DNA of 64,000 bases from Yponomeuta sedellus (lineage: Eukaryota > Arthropoda > Insecta > Lepidoptera > Yponomeutidae), in NCBI GenBank assembly GCA_934045075.1, contig OW203726.1, forward strand, positions 3,057,535 to 3,121,534. Reading direction: 5' to 3'. Numbering within the stretch: the stretch's first letter is position 1; each line of letters begins with the position of its first letter. Made by a program: the position numbers and the translations under genes. The notes under the pieces were generated by a model that worked only from the letters and a program-made list of their open reading frames with translations, was not told where the DNA came from and did not search any database. Of the stretch, positions 30,965-41,850 are shown one piece after another.

Positions 30965-31140
30965 ATGAAAAGGTTTTATTCAAAGTAGCGCAGAAACTGC
31001 GGCTTAATGAACGTTACAATTCAAACTAGGTGTCCATTTCAAAATCTATATCATGTTGGAGAAAAAATGAACTAAAAACTCCAAACTTAGTCTTTCCAAA
31101 GTCCTTATGAATCCCTTATGAATAAAGAATCTGGTGACTT
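30965..31140 (-). repeat. LINE 3' tail (family Z)
   Basis: 'aaaaggttttattcaaagta', 'gcagaaactgcggcttaatg' and 'actaggtgtccatttcaaaa', inverse of 44040-44190. Confidence 0.7.
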
Positions 31141-31627
31141 GGCATAAATATTATCAAAATTTCTTTTTCCTTAAAATTTTTACTTAAACGTACATACGAT
31201 CAAAGTGTGGCTCTAACAATACGCTAGCCAGCCGGTAGCAGATTTAAAATTCCAAACTAACAAAAGCCACCCCGAGCCAGTTTCCACCGCGCAACAATTT
31301 TCACACGCTATAGAGCCTTTCAGCCCCAGATCACCATTGTATCCTGTCTCAAAGGTTTTGCGGATAATGCGTCGGAACCCTAGCCCGCCCACTGGGTTCC
31401 GTAGCTTATAAATAAGTTATAGCAGCCAGCGCTTGAGAGATTTACAGTACGGGCAGCCGCCATATTAAATTCTGATAAGGCTTAGTGCGTGACGGGGCGT
31501 TTTTATTGTAGGAGGCAACTACTCGAATTTAGAAAGGTTTTTGCGACGGTAGAATCAAAAATCCACGTATCTCTTTCCTCTATGTAATTTTCAAAGGAAC
31601 TAACTAAGCAGTGCTTAAGATTAGACG
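31141..31627. other. No gene recognised; possibly single-copy
   Basis: Moderately GC-rich stretch 31220-31490 not matched elsewhere in the window. Confidence 0.35.
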
Positions 31628-31842
31628 ACCCCTGTTGCGCAGCGGTAGCGCATCTGCCTGCCATGCAAGAAGTCCCGGTTCGAACCCAGGCTGGCGACAA
31701 AAAACCCCAGGTCTTGGATGTTTACATGTTTGTTATGTCGCTGCTTCTAGTTTCCACGATACAGAGTCTCCTAGAGTGGAATAGTGTCCCCTAGAAGCCA
31801 TGTATGTATATGCCTGTATGTAAATGTTATGTTATTAATAAT
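31628..31842 (+). repeat. tRNA-derived SINE, family A
   Basis: 'gttgcgcagcggtagcgca', 'ctgccatgcaagaagtcc', B box CGGTTCGAACCC, 'ggtcttggatgtttacatgt'. Confidence 0.85.
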
Positions 31843-32044
31843 GGTAAAATTTACCATTTAATGTTGTGGTCGCCTGTAAAAGTATAAATGTGATAACAAA
31901 ACCTGTATAGGCATGGATAGATCTTAAAGTAACTATAAGCTAAAAATAAGGTTTCGCATTCTAGTAGCTAAGTAACAAACATAGATATGATTTATGGATG
32001 ATACTTTTCAAGCTATTAAAAGAATATCTGCTCCTGTACCTTAT
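31843..32044. other. No feature recognised
   Basis: AT-rich. Confidence 0.3.
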
Positions 32045-32170
32045 TATTATTATTTTAATTCTTTATTGCACTAACTCCTTGAGTAGATGTACAATGACAT
32101 GCAAGAAGCATTCTCTTCCAGCAAACCTTTGATGTTGAAGAGACTCGCAAAGGGGTAGTGCAGGAAAAGA
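32045..32170 (-). repeat. LINE 3' end (family X variant)
   Basis: 'attctttattgcactaac', 'cattctcttccagcaaacct' and 'gatgttgaagagactcgca', a near-copy of 44498-44610. Confidence 0.6.
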
Positions 32171-32329
32171 AGGTGAACTATAACAATAAACTTACATAAA
32201 CATAGGAAGATACAATAACTTATACCTACAGGGTTGGGGAGGGGGGTCCGAGAATTAAACATATTGATAAACCTACACAAACGATAATACATAGATAAAT
32301 AAATAGATATAATAATTATACGTACTTTC

Positions 32330-32650
32330 AATCAAGCTGCCTGTACTCGTCCACTGCAGCTGGACATTGACCTCTTTCAAGGCACGCCACTTCTCTCTGT
32401 CCTCGGCCATCCTCATCCAGCCACTGCCAGCGAGCCATTGGAACTTCTTCTTTTTCTTTAGACTATACTAGTCCACTGCTGCACATATCCCTCCCCTAAT
32501 GAGCGCCATAGCGCCCTGTCTTCAGCTTGCCGCATCCAGCACCTACCGGCAGTTTTTCCCAGATCGTCATCCCACCTGGTCGGAGGGCGTCCTACAATAC
32601 GTTTGCCGATCTCACACACGTTTCCTTGGGCGTCCCACCCAGTGTTTAAT
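32330..32650 (-). pseudogene. Two LINE ORF2 C-terminal remnants, tandem
   Basis: 32330-32440 ('ctgcagctggacattgacct', 'ggccatcctcatccag') resembles one LINE end. 32440-32650 is family Y ('agcgccctgtcttcagcttg', 'gatcgtcatcccacctggtc', 'ggagggcgtcctacaatacg'). Confidence 0.55.
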
Positions 32651-32769
32651 TATTATCGTACTTTATTGGCTCCAGAATTTCTTGTAACGAACCGCAACGT
32701 ATGTACTAACAATTTATTTTGTTGCGATTTTCTGGATTAAAAATATTTTGTTGACTAATTGCAATTGAT

Positions 32770-33180
32770 TAATTAGCAGCGGTAGCCTGGAAGGTAGAAC
32801 ATGGACTCGGAAGCGGGAGACCAGGGTTCGATTCAAAGTGCGGGCATGTACCAATAACTTTGTTTTCTAACCTACGTACAATTTTTAAAACCTATTTAGT
32901 GGCTAAAATTTCCACCCATGCCGGGATTCGAACCCGCGACCTCTGGCTATCCGTGCCAGCGCTGTTCCAACTGGGCTAATGGGCGACTTACCGGCATCAG
33001 TGAAATTTCGAACCTCTTAATAATAGTCTCAGTATTACGTAGTTTTAGCCTCTAAATAGGTTTTTAAGATTTTCATTAGCACGGGTTAGTGCATAAAAAA
33101 AAAATAACTACGTAAGTTTGTGAAGTTATAGCAGAAATACCACTCGCTAACGGTGAAGCAAAATGAGTGTCTCAAATTTT
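32770..33180 (+). repeat. SINE family C interrupted by TFR
   Basis: 5' part 32770-32878 (A box AGCAGCGGTAGCCTGG-like, B box GGGTTCGATTC, 'catgtaccaataactt') resumes at 33115 with 'agtttgtgaagttatagcag'. The 10208 copy is continuous here. Confidence 0.7.
32872..33114. mobile_element. Foldback TFR insertion, 7-bp TSD
   Basis: CTACGTA at 32872-32878 and 33108-33114. Inverted 3' end, tRNA-like domain and part of body, then a direct 'ttttagcctctaaatagg' segment with the linker and an A-run. Confidence 0.8.
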
Positions 33181-33189
33181 TGAACTAAA

Positions 33190-33720
33190 ACTTTCGTAAG
33201 CACAACACATGTAGACTTTTAGTCCGGATCTACTTACGAGTGTTGTTATATCGGAAGAGATTTAAAAACCTATTTAGAGGCTAAAAATTTCACCCATGCC
33301 GGGATTCGAACCCGCAACCTCTGGCTATCCGTACCAGCGCTCTACCAATTGAGCCAATGGGCGACTCACGGCATCAGTGAAATTTCGAACCTCTTTACAA
33401 TATTCTCTGTATTACGTACAGGCAGCGACATCTGACTTAAGCAAATTGCATTACTTACAGCCCCGACTACCTACTTTGCAGTTAGGTTTTAACATCGGAA
33501 CGATATCACTGTACCCACATGATTACACTATTTTTATTTTTAATGCACTAACCCGTGCTAACCCGGCATGGGTGAAATTTTTAGCCTCTAAATAGGTTTT
33601 TAAATTTGTTCCTTAGCACGGGTTAGTGCATTAAAAATAAAAATAGTGTAATATCGGAAGAGTCCGACCAGGTTTCAGGTTTCACTAAAAGTCTACAGTG
33701 TCTGAGATGTTAAAATACCT
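33190..33720 (+). repeat. Dispersed repeat carrying a TFR insertion
   Basis: 'gtccggatctacttacgagt' (33219) and 'gagtccgaccaggtttc' (33660) are contiguous at 11430-11485, confirming later insertion. Confidence 0.65.
33248..33662 (-). mobile_element. TFR, full inverted unit plus direct 3' end, 12-bp TSD
   Basis: ATATCGGAAGAG at 33248-33259 and 33651-33662. The inverted segment is a complete unit with tRNA-like domain 33292-33362 (minus) and body, continuing into linker sequence from a neighbouring unit (AATGCACTAACCCGTGCTA), so the template was at least a dimer or a circle. A direct ~90-bp 3' end from ACCCGGCATGGG to AAAATAGTGTA follows. Confidence 0.9.
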
Positions 33721-33724
33721 CAGC

Positions 33725-33840
33725 GTTTGAAATTTCCAATCAGCGGTGGGCACGCGTAGTAATTAAGCCCATATTCTTTCTCTGAGAGAAGGCCTGTGCC
33801 CTCCAGTGGGACTTTTATAGACTACATAAAAAAATGCTAG
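33725..33840. repeat. R3 repeat
   Basis: 'cagcggtgggcacgcgtagt', 'ctctgagagaaggcctgtgc', 'gggacttttatagactac'. Confidence 0.55.
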
Positions 33841-33879
33841 CAAGCCGACACCGGACACTTTTCTTATTATTCACCGTTC

Positions 33880-34035
33880 AAATCAAATCAATTTATTTCA
33901 ACGTAGAGAATTTACATTCTGTTTGCTGAATGTCAATGTACAATGTAAAATGTAAGCCGCTGCCTTCGGGGCGTATTGTAGTGGAGAAAAAGGCAGCGGA
34001 AAAAAACTCCACTCTGACCATTTTTTCTAAAGTCA
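33880..34035 (-). repeat. LINE 3' tail (family W)
   Basis: 'caatttatttcaacgtagag', 'gtggagaaaaaggcagcgg', 'ctccactctgacca'. Confidence 0.6.
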
Positions 34036-34768
34036 TCTTAAAACAAATACATCAGTTGCCAGCTATACGTATACCTAATAAAATTTCATGATTGCCATCA
34101 ATAACGTTAAATGCCAAAGCATTAGTTAAATGTATTACAAAAGTAGGGAAAACATGGGATGGATAGATAGATAGATAAATTTGTTTCCACTAGAATCTCA
34201 TAATGTTGTCATCAACAACGTCATAAAATGGCCGGCACCGTACTCGTATCCACGAAAACCTCCCTCAACGTATCCCCAAAATCACAACGAAAATTCATTT
34301 ATTATAAAAGTTTTCCCTCCATCACGGATGAATGGGTCCTGCAGATGACGTCACAGGCGCATCCCTATTTGTGACGCAATTTATGACGTCACGCACTATT
34401 AGTGCAACGCACTGTGCGGGCTGCACCCTCGTGAAATCACTTGGCGATTTGTTGAGGCCATAAAATCATTAGAGGACAGGAAATGGGTAGACAGTGTGTC
34501 GATGGAAATTCCGGGGAAATGCACTTGAGAATTTATGCAAGTCATAGCGATACTCGTAGTGATACTGTAAGCCTAATACAGCTTATTATTGAAAAACTGC
34601 AAAACCTAGAAACCGTTTAAGTTATTCTTTATGTATAGGAACGTCAATCATACTTTATGTTTTTGCTTAGACTGCTAGTTTAATCAAGAAAGGTGCGTAC
34701 AACATAACTATATCTTTTCTAATTGATTCATAAAATTGTGGATCTCAAGGGATGCCTTGAAACAAAAC
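34036..34768. other. No gene recognised; contains CRE-site pair
   Basis: 34190-34560 is not matched by repeats seen here and carries the sites listed next. ORFs are short. Confidence 0.4.
34346..34391. promoter_or_regulatory. Pair of perfect CRE (TGACGTCA) sites
   Basis: TGACGTCA at 34346-34353 and 34384-34391, with GTGACGCAAT between (34371-34380). CREB/ATF-type factors bind this palindrome. No adjacent gene is seen, so function is speculative. Confidence 0.35.
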
Positions 34769-34870
34769 TTTCTTCTTCTTTAAAAACCTATTTAGAGGCT
34801 AAAAATTTTCACCCATGCCGGGATTCGAACCCGCAACCTCTGGCTATCCGTGAGAGAGTTTCTTCTTCTT
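34769..34870 (-). mobile_element. Minimal TFR insertion in a GAA-tail, 12-bp TSD
   Basis: TTTCTTCTTCTT at 34769-34780 and 34859-34870 brackets 78 bp of TFR 3' end (inverted B box GGGATTCGAACCC). It landed in the (CTT)n tail of LINE family Y. Confidence 0.75.
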
Positions 34871-35060
34871 CTTCAGGCTATATTATGTAGTCCACTGCTG
34901 TACATAGCCCTCCCCTAATGAGGGCTCCATAGCGCCCGGTCACAAACGCCATAGCACAAACAGGGGGGTGGGCAGCAGCGCCCCCTGCAGTACAATTCCA
35001 CCAATCTGCGATCCCCAACCCGCATGCCCAGCGTGGGGATTATGGGCATTACCCCCCAAT
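34862..35060 (-). repeat. LINE family Y tail plus GC-rich LINE segment
   Basis: 'tcaggctatattatgtagtc', 'cacagggggg'-like G run and 'gcagcgccccctgcag', 'gcgtggggattatgggc', which I associate loosely with LINE 5' regions. Confidence 0.5.
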
Positions 35061-35922
35061 GACGGTACAACCAAAATTTCTTCAAATTAATATTTTATTT
35101 TAGTTTTGACTCTATTTATTTGGTCAATAATTCTGGTCATCTACACTGTGCTCAGTGTGACAGAGTATTCAAGACAAAATTCGGGTTTTGCTAGCTATAT
35201 AGAAGCCCATTTAAGGAGGTAGCTTTGATCACTTTTTGTCGGACACGATGCGAAGGACTTACATACATACACTCATTTGGGGAAAACAAAACTGATTAAT
35301 CGCAGAACCTTGAACCTAAAACTTTCCCACCCTCCCCTTCAAGAATGCATCTTGCAGGGTATTAAACTCGCGTCGTAGTGTCTAGAGAGGATCCCACTTA
35401 GCGGATCGGTGGGGTACGCCAGTCAATGTCAAGACGAGGTAAGACGGACAAAAACTGGCTGCCAGTACCCCACAATGTTTCTTATTTCCTAGGAAAATAA
35501 GTGCGAGTATTGAGTAAGAAAGCATGTTTCTGGATCTGCTTATAGGCCAGGCGTAGGTTGGGAGACAGGACGTGGAAATATGCGATGTATTGTGCATTGT
35601 CATATTCTGAAAAAGGTTCGTATTGTGTGCGATGCAATAGGGAAGATGTTCTAAGAGTTTGATAGCCTAGTTTAGGCTACGTTTTTACTGTTACCTATGT
35701 TAAAATTCAATTGATATGTACACTTTACGCCAATGATTTAATTAACAAATTAATGTATTAACTGTAATCTGTTGAAGTTTACTATATCCATGCAAGCACT
35801 AAATATAATTATATTTCTTGTGCAGCAACACCAAGGTTAACTGGAAAATAATGCTGTTAGTATTAAGTTCCCTTTGTACTTTTTAATGTGTGTGAATAGT
35901 GCAATAAACAACGAGAAAAAAG
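35061..35922. other. No gene recognised
   Basis: ORF 35382-35603 (minus) is unrecognised. The rest is AT-rich. Confidence 0.4.
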
Positions 35923-35924
35923 TA

Positions 35925-37212
35925 CATAGGCTGCTACTTATGTATGCGGAATCTGGGATTCCAATAATTTTAAACGCAATGTCTGACCTCCATGGTCAAA
36001 TTCGTTCTTTTTTTGAATACTGGCCGCTAATATTTTTCTCTTATATACGTTAGTGTTTTGTTTTTGTTGGGTTTAAAATGTCAGATCGCTGAAAAAATGG
36101 AACTCAGCAGTGAAAATATTCGTGCTATGATTTATTACGATTTTCGACGTGGTATAACGCAACAACAGTGCGTAGATCAATTAACTTCAACTTTTGGTGG
36201 TGAAGCTCCATCAAAAACGACTGTGTATCACTGGTTTAGTGAGTTTAATCGCGGGCGCAGTAAGCTCACGGACGAAGTTAAAGAAGGTCGCCCGAAATCG
36301 GTGGTTGTGCCACAAAATATTGAAGCTGTACGAAAACTAATAATGCAAGACCGCCATGTTACGTATCACGAGATAGAGGCTATTCTGGGCATATGTATGA
36401 CGAGCATTCACAGGATATTACATGATGATTTTCTGTAAAAAAAATTTGTTCGCGTTGGATCCCGCACAACTTAACTCAGGATCAAAAAGATGCTCGCGTC
36501 GAATGCTGCAAGAAAACCTTAAAAAATTAAACGAAGGCGACTCAAAATCTGTTTATAATATCTACACAGGTGACGAATCCTAGATCTACGCGTACAATCC
36601 TGAAACTAAACAACAATCAACAGTTTGGGTGTTTCAAAATGAGCCGAACCCTGCGAAAGTGGCTCGTGCAAAAAGCACTGTAAAGCAAATGGTGGGCTGC
36701 TTTTTTGGTATTAATGGCCATGTGGCTACAATACCACTGAAGAATCGCAGAACGGTTAATTCGGAGTGGTACACGACTATTTGTTTGCCGGAAGTATTTG
36801 AAGAAATACGCCAAAACAACCAGCGACGCAGAATCATACTTCACCATGACAATGCCAGCTGTCATACATCTCAGGAAACAACTACATTTTTGGACGGTCA
36901 AAAAATAGAATTGATCGGTCATCCACCGTACAGCCATGATTTGGCTCCCAATGATTTCTATTTATTCCCAAATGTAAAGAATAAATTACGTGGTCAACGA
37001 TTTTCGACCCATGAAGATGCCGTAGATGCGTTCAAACAGCACGTTTTGGATATACCTCAATCAGAGTGGAAAAAGTGTTTTACAAATTGGTTTCATCGAA
37101 TGCAAAAGTGCATCGATCATAGTGGAGAATACTTTGAAAAACAATAAAAGCATATTTAGCCATATACATTTGTTTATTTTTTCTATTCCGCATACATAAG
37201 TAGCAGCCCTCG
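35925..37212 (+). mobile_element. mariner element copy 1, inactive
   Basis: TA-flanked (35923-35924, 37213-37214) 1288-bp element. TIRs of ~28 bp (CATAGGCTGCTACTTATG... and the inverse ending ...CATAAGTAGCAGCCCTCG) differ at the outermost bases. Same subfamily as 55388-56667. Confidence 0.95.
36097..37147 (+). pseudogene. mariner transposase, frameshift and stop
   Basis: Starts MELSSENIRAMIYYDF, an N-terminal helix-turn-helix, and reads to 36438. An A-run there (AAAAAAAA, ~36438) shifts frame. TAG at 36581-36583 replaces the Trp of the first catalytic block (DES-W). The frame then reopens (36629-37147) with HHDNASCHTS, the second Asp, and SHDLAPNDFYLF, the third Asp 34 residues later (mariner D,D34D). 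SHD replaces the usual SPD. The first Asp block lies just before the stop. Not functional as it stands. Confidence 0.95.
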
Positions 37213-37214
37213 TA

Positions 37215-37484
37215 TCACAAATTAAAAATGTCTGGCCCATTACAATTTAAGCTTAATCATGATTTTCTGATCCACAGCTGCTCCCGGCCTATACTATTTC
37301 AAGTGCAAAATAACGTTCTCTCTGGTCGGCATTGATCTCTGAATGACTACTGTGAGTTGTGAGCTCTAATGAGTCGTGTTTGAGGGAGGCAACCCTTCGG
37401 ATACAGACAAGTTTGCCTAGCGAACTACCGCAACTTTAGGCCAGCTATCGTGAAGATAAACGTCGTGTAGAAATCTGTTGCTCA
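37215..37484. other. No feature recognised
   Basis: Unassigned. Confidence 0.3.
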
Positions 37485-37783
37485 GAGTGCTTAGTGCGAG
37501 TTTGACAGATACAATCGAATAACTTTACTACCGCGTTAATCGAGCATCGAGTAGTGAGTATGAGTAAGTTAACCGTTCGAACTGGCAAAACGCTGTCACA
37601 GTACAACTCGCACTCGCGTTTATTCGTGTTTTGGCTGGTAAACGTGTTCACTTCTCAACGTAAACCATTACAACTCGCAGTCAGCAATTTTAATTTCCAT
37701 ACTTGTCGCTAGGTGGCGCTTCCTCGATGCCATAGAAATATGAGTTTACGTTAACGCGATCGAGAAACTCGCACTAAGCACTC
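37485..37783. mobile_element. MITE with 19-bp TIRs
   Basis: GAGTGCTTAGTGCGAGTTT (37485-37503) and its exact inverse AAACTCGCACTAAGCACTC (37765-37783) bound 299 bp. A degenerate internal copy (CAACTCGCACTCGCG) lies at ~37605. TSD not clear. Confidence 0.75.
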
Positions 37784-37869
37784 AGCACATAAAACTAAAC
37801 TAAAGAATCTTGGCGTGTGCGATACTAGTTAGTATGGAATTTGATAGATAAAATGTGGTGCGCGCATAT

Positions 37870-38118
37870 AATTAAATAGAGTAAATAAATATTCATAGAC
37901 ATATTACACAGATCTCGTTAGCCCTATACTAAGTACAACTAAATGACTTGTGCTATAGGTGCTAACTCGACGATAGATTTAATACAATAAACACATAGAT
38001 AACATCCAAGACCCGAGACCAACTAGAAAAGTTCGTTTCCTAGTTTGATCCGAACGAACCAGAGGCATTCGGTTTTACATTCAACATGCCAAACCGCTGC
38101 GCCACCGAGGCCGTCGTA
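37870..38118 (-). repeat. tRNA-derived SINE, family B
   Basis: 'cacagatctcgttagcccta', 'acatccaagacccgagacca', then the inverted tRNA-like part ending 'gccaccgaggccgtcg'. The B box is damaged ('gatccgaacgaacc'). Confidence 0.75.
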
Positions 38119-38437
38119 TAGGAGCTGATTTGAGAATTTCACATTTCTAAGTCCATTTAACCATTCAACTGTGAATGTTTGCGTGAACCAAACTCTTTGT
38201 TTAGAATATAAACATGTCTGGTATTTAACGGGGACGATTGCTTCTAGTGTAACTTCATGTTGTGAAACCTGTAAATTAAGTCGGAAACTGTTTTGAAACG
38301 AATAAATGCAGAGTTTCTTTGTTATTTTCTTCTCCTCATAGTCTATTAATTGTGAAACTAACAGCATTGGCGCTCATTAAACGAAACATTGTGAGGAAAC
38401 CCGCGGCTTGGTTGGACATTTACACCAAAAAGAAACG
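38119..38437. other. No gene recognised
   Basis: 114-codon minus ORF (38023-38367) overlaps the SINE and is not convincing. Confidence 0.35.
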
Positions 38438-38762
38438 GTAACGTTACAGTGTGGGTACAGTGATATCGTTCCGATGTTAAAACCTAACTGCAAAGTAGGT
38501 AGTCGGGGCTGTAAGTAATGCAATTTGCTTAAGTCAGATGTCGCTGCCTGTACGTAATACAGAGAATATTGTAAAGAGGTTCGAAATTTCACTGATGCCG
38601 TGAGTCGCCCATTGGCTCAATTGGTAGAGCGCTGGTACGGATAGCCAGAGGTTGCGGGTTCGAATCCCGGCATGGGTGAAATTTTTAGCCTCTAAATAGG
38701 TTTTTAAATTTGTTCCTTAGCACGGGTTAGTGCATTAAAAATAAAAATAGTGTAACGTTACA
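38438..38762 (+). mobile_element. Circularly permuted TFR monomer, 11-bp TSD
   Basis: GTAACGTTACA at 38438-38448 and 38752-38762 brackets 303 bp: GTGTGGGTACAGTGATATCG..., body, tRNA-like domain (38607-38677), TAGGTTTTTAAATTTG, then the linker at the 3' end (ATTAAAAATAAAAATAGT). In the 43338 copy the same linker is at the 5' end. Confidence 0.9.
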
Positions 38763-39235
38763 TCCCTTTTAAAGATAAGTGTGTTTATTTATGAAACTAA
38801 GACTATATTTATACCAAAATATGTCTACTTTTCAGTCTTAAACAGAATAAGTCTTGTGAAAGAAAAGTAATTTTGCAGATCTTCAAGACCCCATAACAAA
38901 AATAAACTATCAAACCCACATTAAACCGTCTTTTCTTCTCCTGCTTTTAAGACGTTCCTATCTATAGAGTCAAGGATCTCACAGAAGTTTAAAATATCGC
39001 AACTGACTACGACAAAATTTTTATGTATAAATTAAACCAGAATTGTTTTGAAAAAACGTTTTTAATAAAATTTCGATACTATATTCAACATTTGATACTT
39101 AGCACTTTTGCAGATACTTTTTTTCCTTTTTATCAAGACTTTTTTTCTTCCTCACGATAATGCTTCTTAATTATTATATACATAGTTATATATTAAACGG
39201 GTCTAATCCCAGATTCCTGATATTTTCATACACAG
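38763..39235. other. No gene recognised
   Basis: AT-rich, unassigned. Confidence 0.3.
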
Positions 39236-39372
39236 TTGGTATTGCAACAATAACTTTACAAATGTACGTAACTTACCTACCAATGACAAAATCATTGGTA
39301 GATGCCGGAATTCGAACCCACAATATCCCGATTGAAAAGCCGGTATTTTACCGCTCCGCTATCACCGCTCTC
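39236..39372 (-). repeat. tRNA-derived SINE, family C
   Basis: 'tttacaaatgtacgtaactt', inverted B box GGAATTCGAACCC, 'ggtattttaccgctccgct'. Confidence 0.7.
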
Positions 39373-39419
39373 AAAACATCATATCCTATAGAAACCATGA
39401 AAAATGTATATGACCCTAT

Positions 39420-39570
39420 TAGATAGATAAATAGATAGATAGAGAATACTTAATTGTACATAAAAAAAGGAAATTATACAGATATTTCTTAACACTCTTA
39501 GGACTCTCAGACGGCGGCCTTATCATTAAAAGTGATCTCTTTCAGACAACCTTTGGATGGACTGGAGCAA
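39420..39570 (-). repeat. LINE 3' end (family X) with (TAGA)n
   Basis: 'tagatagataaatagatag', 'acggcggccttatcattaaa', 'agtgatctctttcagacaac'. Confidence 0.65.
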
Positions 39571-40185
39571 TATATTGAAGAAGGAAGTAAATGTAAAAAT
39601 AAATCAAAATCTTTCACATAAATATGAATAAAACATGCTGAAAATAATTATACTAATCTTAAATAGATACATACAAATAATATACATTAATAGAAAGTGA
39701 TATAAAAATATATATTTTATATAAATACATACATTTATAGGCATAACAATACATGGACAGGACATAAATAAAATACCAACAAAAGCAGAACAGTATTACA
39801 AATAACAACAAAGTTTCAAATAACACTATCGAGATGGTATTCTTTTACCGTATTAATATTTTTTACTAAACAACTATTTACCTAAGAGACTTGTGTCTTA
39901 TCTACGAAGACGTTTGTTTAGCTCTATGCCCCTGCCCATCCCCTAAGCATCGCTGACAGCCCGCATGTACCGAGAGGGTGACGCCCCAACTGCATAGGTC
40001 ATTAGTTGCAGTTATTGATGACCTCGGAAAAGGTTACTGTCTTGGAGCCTTAGAACATGTTACGGAATGTCTTCAAGTAATGGCATTTGAACAAAAATGC
40101 ATGTCTTCATTTTCTTTATGTTTATATACACCATGAAACGAATTCGCAACAAATGCATCCGACAGAGAACCAAAGTTACATTAGA
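39571..40185. other. No gene recognised
   Basis: AT-rich to 39860. 39890-40080 is GC-richer and unassigned. Confidence 0.3.
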
Positions 40186-40448
40186 GACATAGCTCAGAAA
40201 ATTAGCGAGCTGAGGTGGCAGTGGACTGGCCATATCTCGCGAACCGTTGGAATAAACGTGTTCTTGAGTGGAGACCGCGACTCGGCAAACGTAGTGCAGG
40301 AGGCCCTCCGAATAGGTGGGATGACGATCTGCGAAAAACTACCGGCAGATGCTTGATGCAGCAAGCTGAAGACCGGGCGCTATGGCGCTCATTAGGAGAG
40401 GGCTATGTCCAACAGTGGACTAACATATAGCCTGAAGAAGAAGAAGAA
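40186..40448 (+). pseudogene. LINE ORF2 C-terminal remnant (family Y), frameshifted
   Basis: One frame reads ISELRWQWTGHISRT and another RNKRVLEWRPRLGKRSAGGP...RWDDDLRK...MQQAEDRALWRSLGEG...QQWTN, together the usual C-terminus of a non-LTR reverse transcriptase ('W.GH', 'W..DL', 'DR..WR.L'). A frameshift near 40245 separates them. Ends in (GAA)n. Confidence 0.75.
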
Positions 40449-40499
40449 TTCAAAGAAGACAGAATTTATTTTAGACCGGAGATCCGTAGTTTGGATATT

Positions 40500-41035
40500 A
40501 TTAAATAAAGTCATAAAATCAGCAACCGAGTGAATGAAACAATCACCAAATGCAACATTACCCGCGGTCAGGTGCTGGATAGGTGCAGTTATTCGGTATA
40601 CGGCAGATTCTGAATTCGACAGAATCGTGATTCGGCAGATTCGCCACACGACAGATTTTAGGATTGGACAGATTCTGAATTCGACAGATTAGCTACTTGG
40701 CAAAAGTACAGTTAAGAGGAATTGGAATTTAATTTAAATCACGTTGAAATATTTCAAATTTCATGTAATCAAGTGACCATCACGTGACTACCACTAAGTT
40801 GCATTTTTTCCGAGCGATTAAACCGTTGGTGCCGGCTTTCATGTAATGGCAGTCATTAAGCCATGCCAGGCCTTATGGGCGGCTTGATAACTTCTGACGT
40901 AAGGTCCGCCACTGTCTTACAATCCTCCAACAACCTGGATTTGGCCGTGGTCGTGGTGAAGTATGGCCTAATGTCCGTGAAATGCAGGAAGAGACCCGAG
41001 TCCCAGCAGTGGGGACATACAAAGTGGTGATTATC
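40500..41035 (+). repeat. 5S-SINE interrupted by a ~185-bp insert
   Basis: A diverged 5S-like head (40515-40584, 'gcggtcaggtgctggatagg') resumes at ~40768 ('gtgaccatcacgtgactacc') and continues to 'tggggacatacaaagtgg'. The insert contains degenerate CGACAGATT repeats at 40601-40690. Confidence 0.6.
40601..40690 (+). repeat. Degenerate (CGACAGATTN)n short tandem repeat
   Basis: Six or so imperfect copies of CGRCAGATT, two joined by CTGAATT. Confidence 0.6.
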
Positions 41036-41754
41036 GTATGATCCTGGTAATGCATTCCCGTAATGATCATATTTTAATTATACCTTTTTTCAAGCCAAAA
41101 TATAAGATGTTTATTGCGTTTTCTTGGTAACAAGAACGAATTAAACGGATGTGGCGGTACAAAATTCGCCACGATATATTACATATAGGTAATTGTGTAC
41201 AAAGTGGATGGTTTCTTTGTACCTTCTAAGCACATGTCTACAACACTGTGATCCTTAATGTCCTAAAAGTTCCATCTGAAAGAAAAACAAGACTGCACGG
41301 GATCACTTTTCGAAACTCAAAGATGACTTATCCCTAACTAAAACGCCTTGTCGAGGTATAAAACTAAAAGTTCTTAAAACTAAAGTTGTCGCTATCGATC
41401 TAACTGGCTTTCTAGGAGCAAATAGCTAAGCCACCTCTCGGTGCACTAAGTATCGGTATTTTCTTCGCGAATGTGACCTTTTTAGGATGACACCGTTGTC
41501 CATTTCATTCACCAGTCCGTCTGTAAATGTATCAAAACCATCTCTCGAACGTGTAGAGTTGCAAAACGGGTTTCTGTGATTAAAAACATATTTTTTTTTC
41601 AGGAGGGTTGTAATTTTAACATTTACAATCATACTCTCACTTGTCTGATTTTTCTATAACAAATAACTACGCGACTTCGTGTTTCTCAAACAAAAAAAAA
41701 CAACTTTTATTCTTATTATTTGAATTGATTAAAGATTGTTTTTTTTGTTATCAT
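41036..41754. other. No gene recognised
   Basis: 'gctaagccacctctcg' at ~41427 has a parallel at ~42253 ('gctaggccacctgtcg'). ORFs are short and unrecognised. Confidence 0.35.
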
Positions 41755-41850
41755 CATAAACCCATTATGTCCCCACCGATGTGCACGAGTCTCTTTCCTG
41801 AGGAAGGTATAGGCCATACTCAACCACGGGGGCCAAGTCCGTATTGGCAT
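41755..41850 (-). repeat. 5S-SINE 3' fragment
   Basis: 'cataaacccattatgtcccc' to 'ggggccaagtccgtattgg'. Confidence 0.7.

Noticed and set aside
36617..36937. Minus-strand ORFs opposite the mariner transposases (also 56072-56377)
   Set aside because: Shadow frames of the transposase coding strand.
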